Source of the DNA: Siphonodentalium dalli
Taxonomy: Eukaryota; Mollusca; Scaphopoda; Gadilida; Siphonodentaliidae
Direction of reading: 5' to 3'
Length of the DNA stretch: 64,000 bases
Assembly (NCBI GenBank): GCA_032622095.1
Contig: CP136062.1
Span: forward strand, 224,270,578 to 224,334,577
Shown: positions 63,662 to 64,000 of the stretch, piece after piece
How positions within the stretch are numbered: the first letter of the stretch is position 1
Layout of the letters: each line of letters begins with the position of its first letter
Translations under genes and position numbers: made by a program
Notes under the pieces: model-generated
Seen by the model: the letters and a program-made list of their open reading frames with translations, nothing else
Told to the model about the DNA's origin: nothing
Database searches by the model: none

Positions 63662-63809
63662 GATCTGCAACTCGTCCCCAGTTTATAGCGGAATTTACAA
63701 AACGAGTCCAGTAAATTAGGTCTGGACCAAGCCTTTGGCGAGGTTCAAACCTAATTTACTGGACGAGTTTTGTAAATTCCGCTATAAACTGGGGACGAGT
63801 TGTAGATTC
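63662..63809. repeat. Inverted repeat with 60-bp arms
   Basis: Left arm 63662-63720 (CAACTCGTCCCCAGTTTATA...) and right arm 63750-63809 are reverse complements with about two mismatches. The loop is 29 nt. A smaller hairpin (ATACATGCGT/ACACGCATAT) precedes it at 63620-63656. Not related to the other families by eye. Confidence 0.8.
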
Positions 63810-64000
63810 TATTTATTACATGATCGAAAACCTCGACCAAAAAATACTTAAATCAACAAATAGGACGCGAAACTGAGATCAGTTCTACAAGGCAAGCGAA
63901 GACGTCTCACTGAACTATGTGTTGTTTGTCCGTGTAAAGAAATAGTCCCAGATAAATAAAGACTCATTGGCGTATTTAATAGTGTATATTTAATGACATA

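Overview
The window is eukaryotic, intron-rich, AT-rich animal DNA, very probably from a marine invertebrate. No bacterial operons, tRNA or rRNA genes were seen. A bivalve mollusc is my best guess: the window is full of 'pearl'-like elements (a stem-loop, a GTCC-type microsatellite, then tandem cores of about 160 bp), a class described from oysters and other bivalves. This is inference; other marine invertebrate phyla are not excluded.

One host gene runs through most of the window on the + strand. Five exons (3912-4150, 13158-13350, 20289-20545, 26609-26789, 50001-50230) encode parts of at least three C-type lectin-like domains (CTLDs). Each complete CTLD is split over two exons. The intron phases alternate strictly (2 | 1 | 2 | 1 | 2 | 1), so every domain is a phase-1 to phase-1 module and all five exons join in frame. 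The introns are 9.0, 6.9, 6.1 and 23.2 kb. The 5' and 3' ends of the gene lie outside the window or were not found. A partial THAP-type zinc finger ORF at 59536-59685 (-) is the only other host-like coding sequence.

Nearly everything else is transposon and satellite DNA inside these introns. Region by region: 1-4150, a TTAA-type MITE (541-892) and a hairpin-headed element with a trimeric higher-order array (1736-3578). 4151-13157, another TTAA MITE with a paralogous empty site, a 4.5-kb long-TIR element (about 7530-12050) holding a hAT MITE and a GC-richer degenerate core, and fold-back mariner-type MITEs. 13351-20288, a double-hairpin element, a hAT MITE, and a Harbinger-like 2.6-kb element. 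20546-26608, a three-layer nest (20604-23764), a minisatellite, and two TTAA MITEs. 26790-50000, a 3.6-kb satellite of 39-bp units, a 1.3-kb hAT element, then a nest in which a broken LINE (LINE-B, about 34598-47945, +) carries an apparently intact Ty3/Gypsy LTR element (35477-39675, -) and an apparently intact L2/CR1-like LINE (LINE-A, about 39916-43400, -). 50231-64000, more hairpin-headed elements, a 161-bp tandem array, and two further hAT elements.

The observations I rate highest are: (1) several sequence-unrelated repeat families that share one architecture: a 5' stem-loop X-X', a pyrimidine-rich tract, ~160-bp cores, then a second X' followed by a 13-nt mini-hairpin; (2) an LTR retrotransposon whose primer-binding site is a 17-nt perfect reverse complement of a segment in its own LTR, which predicts Tf1-style self-priming; (3) two independent filled/empty site pairs within the window that prove TTAA insertion of a MITE carrying two long palindromes; (4) 44-bp tandem repeats abutting the LINE-B ORF1, which may be promoter monomers.
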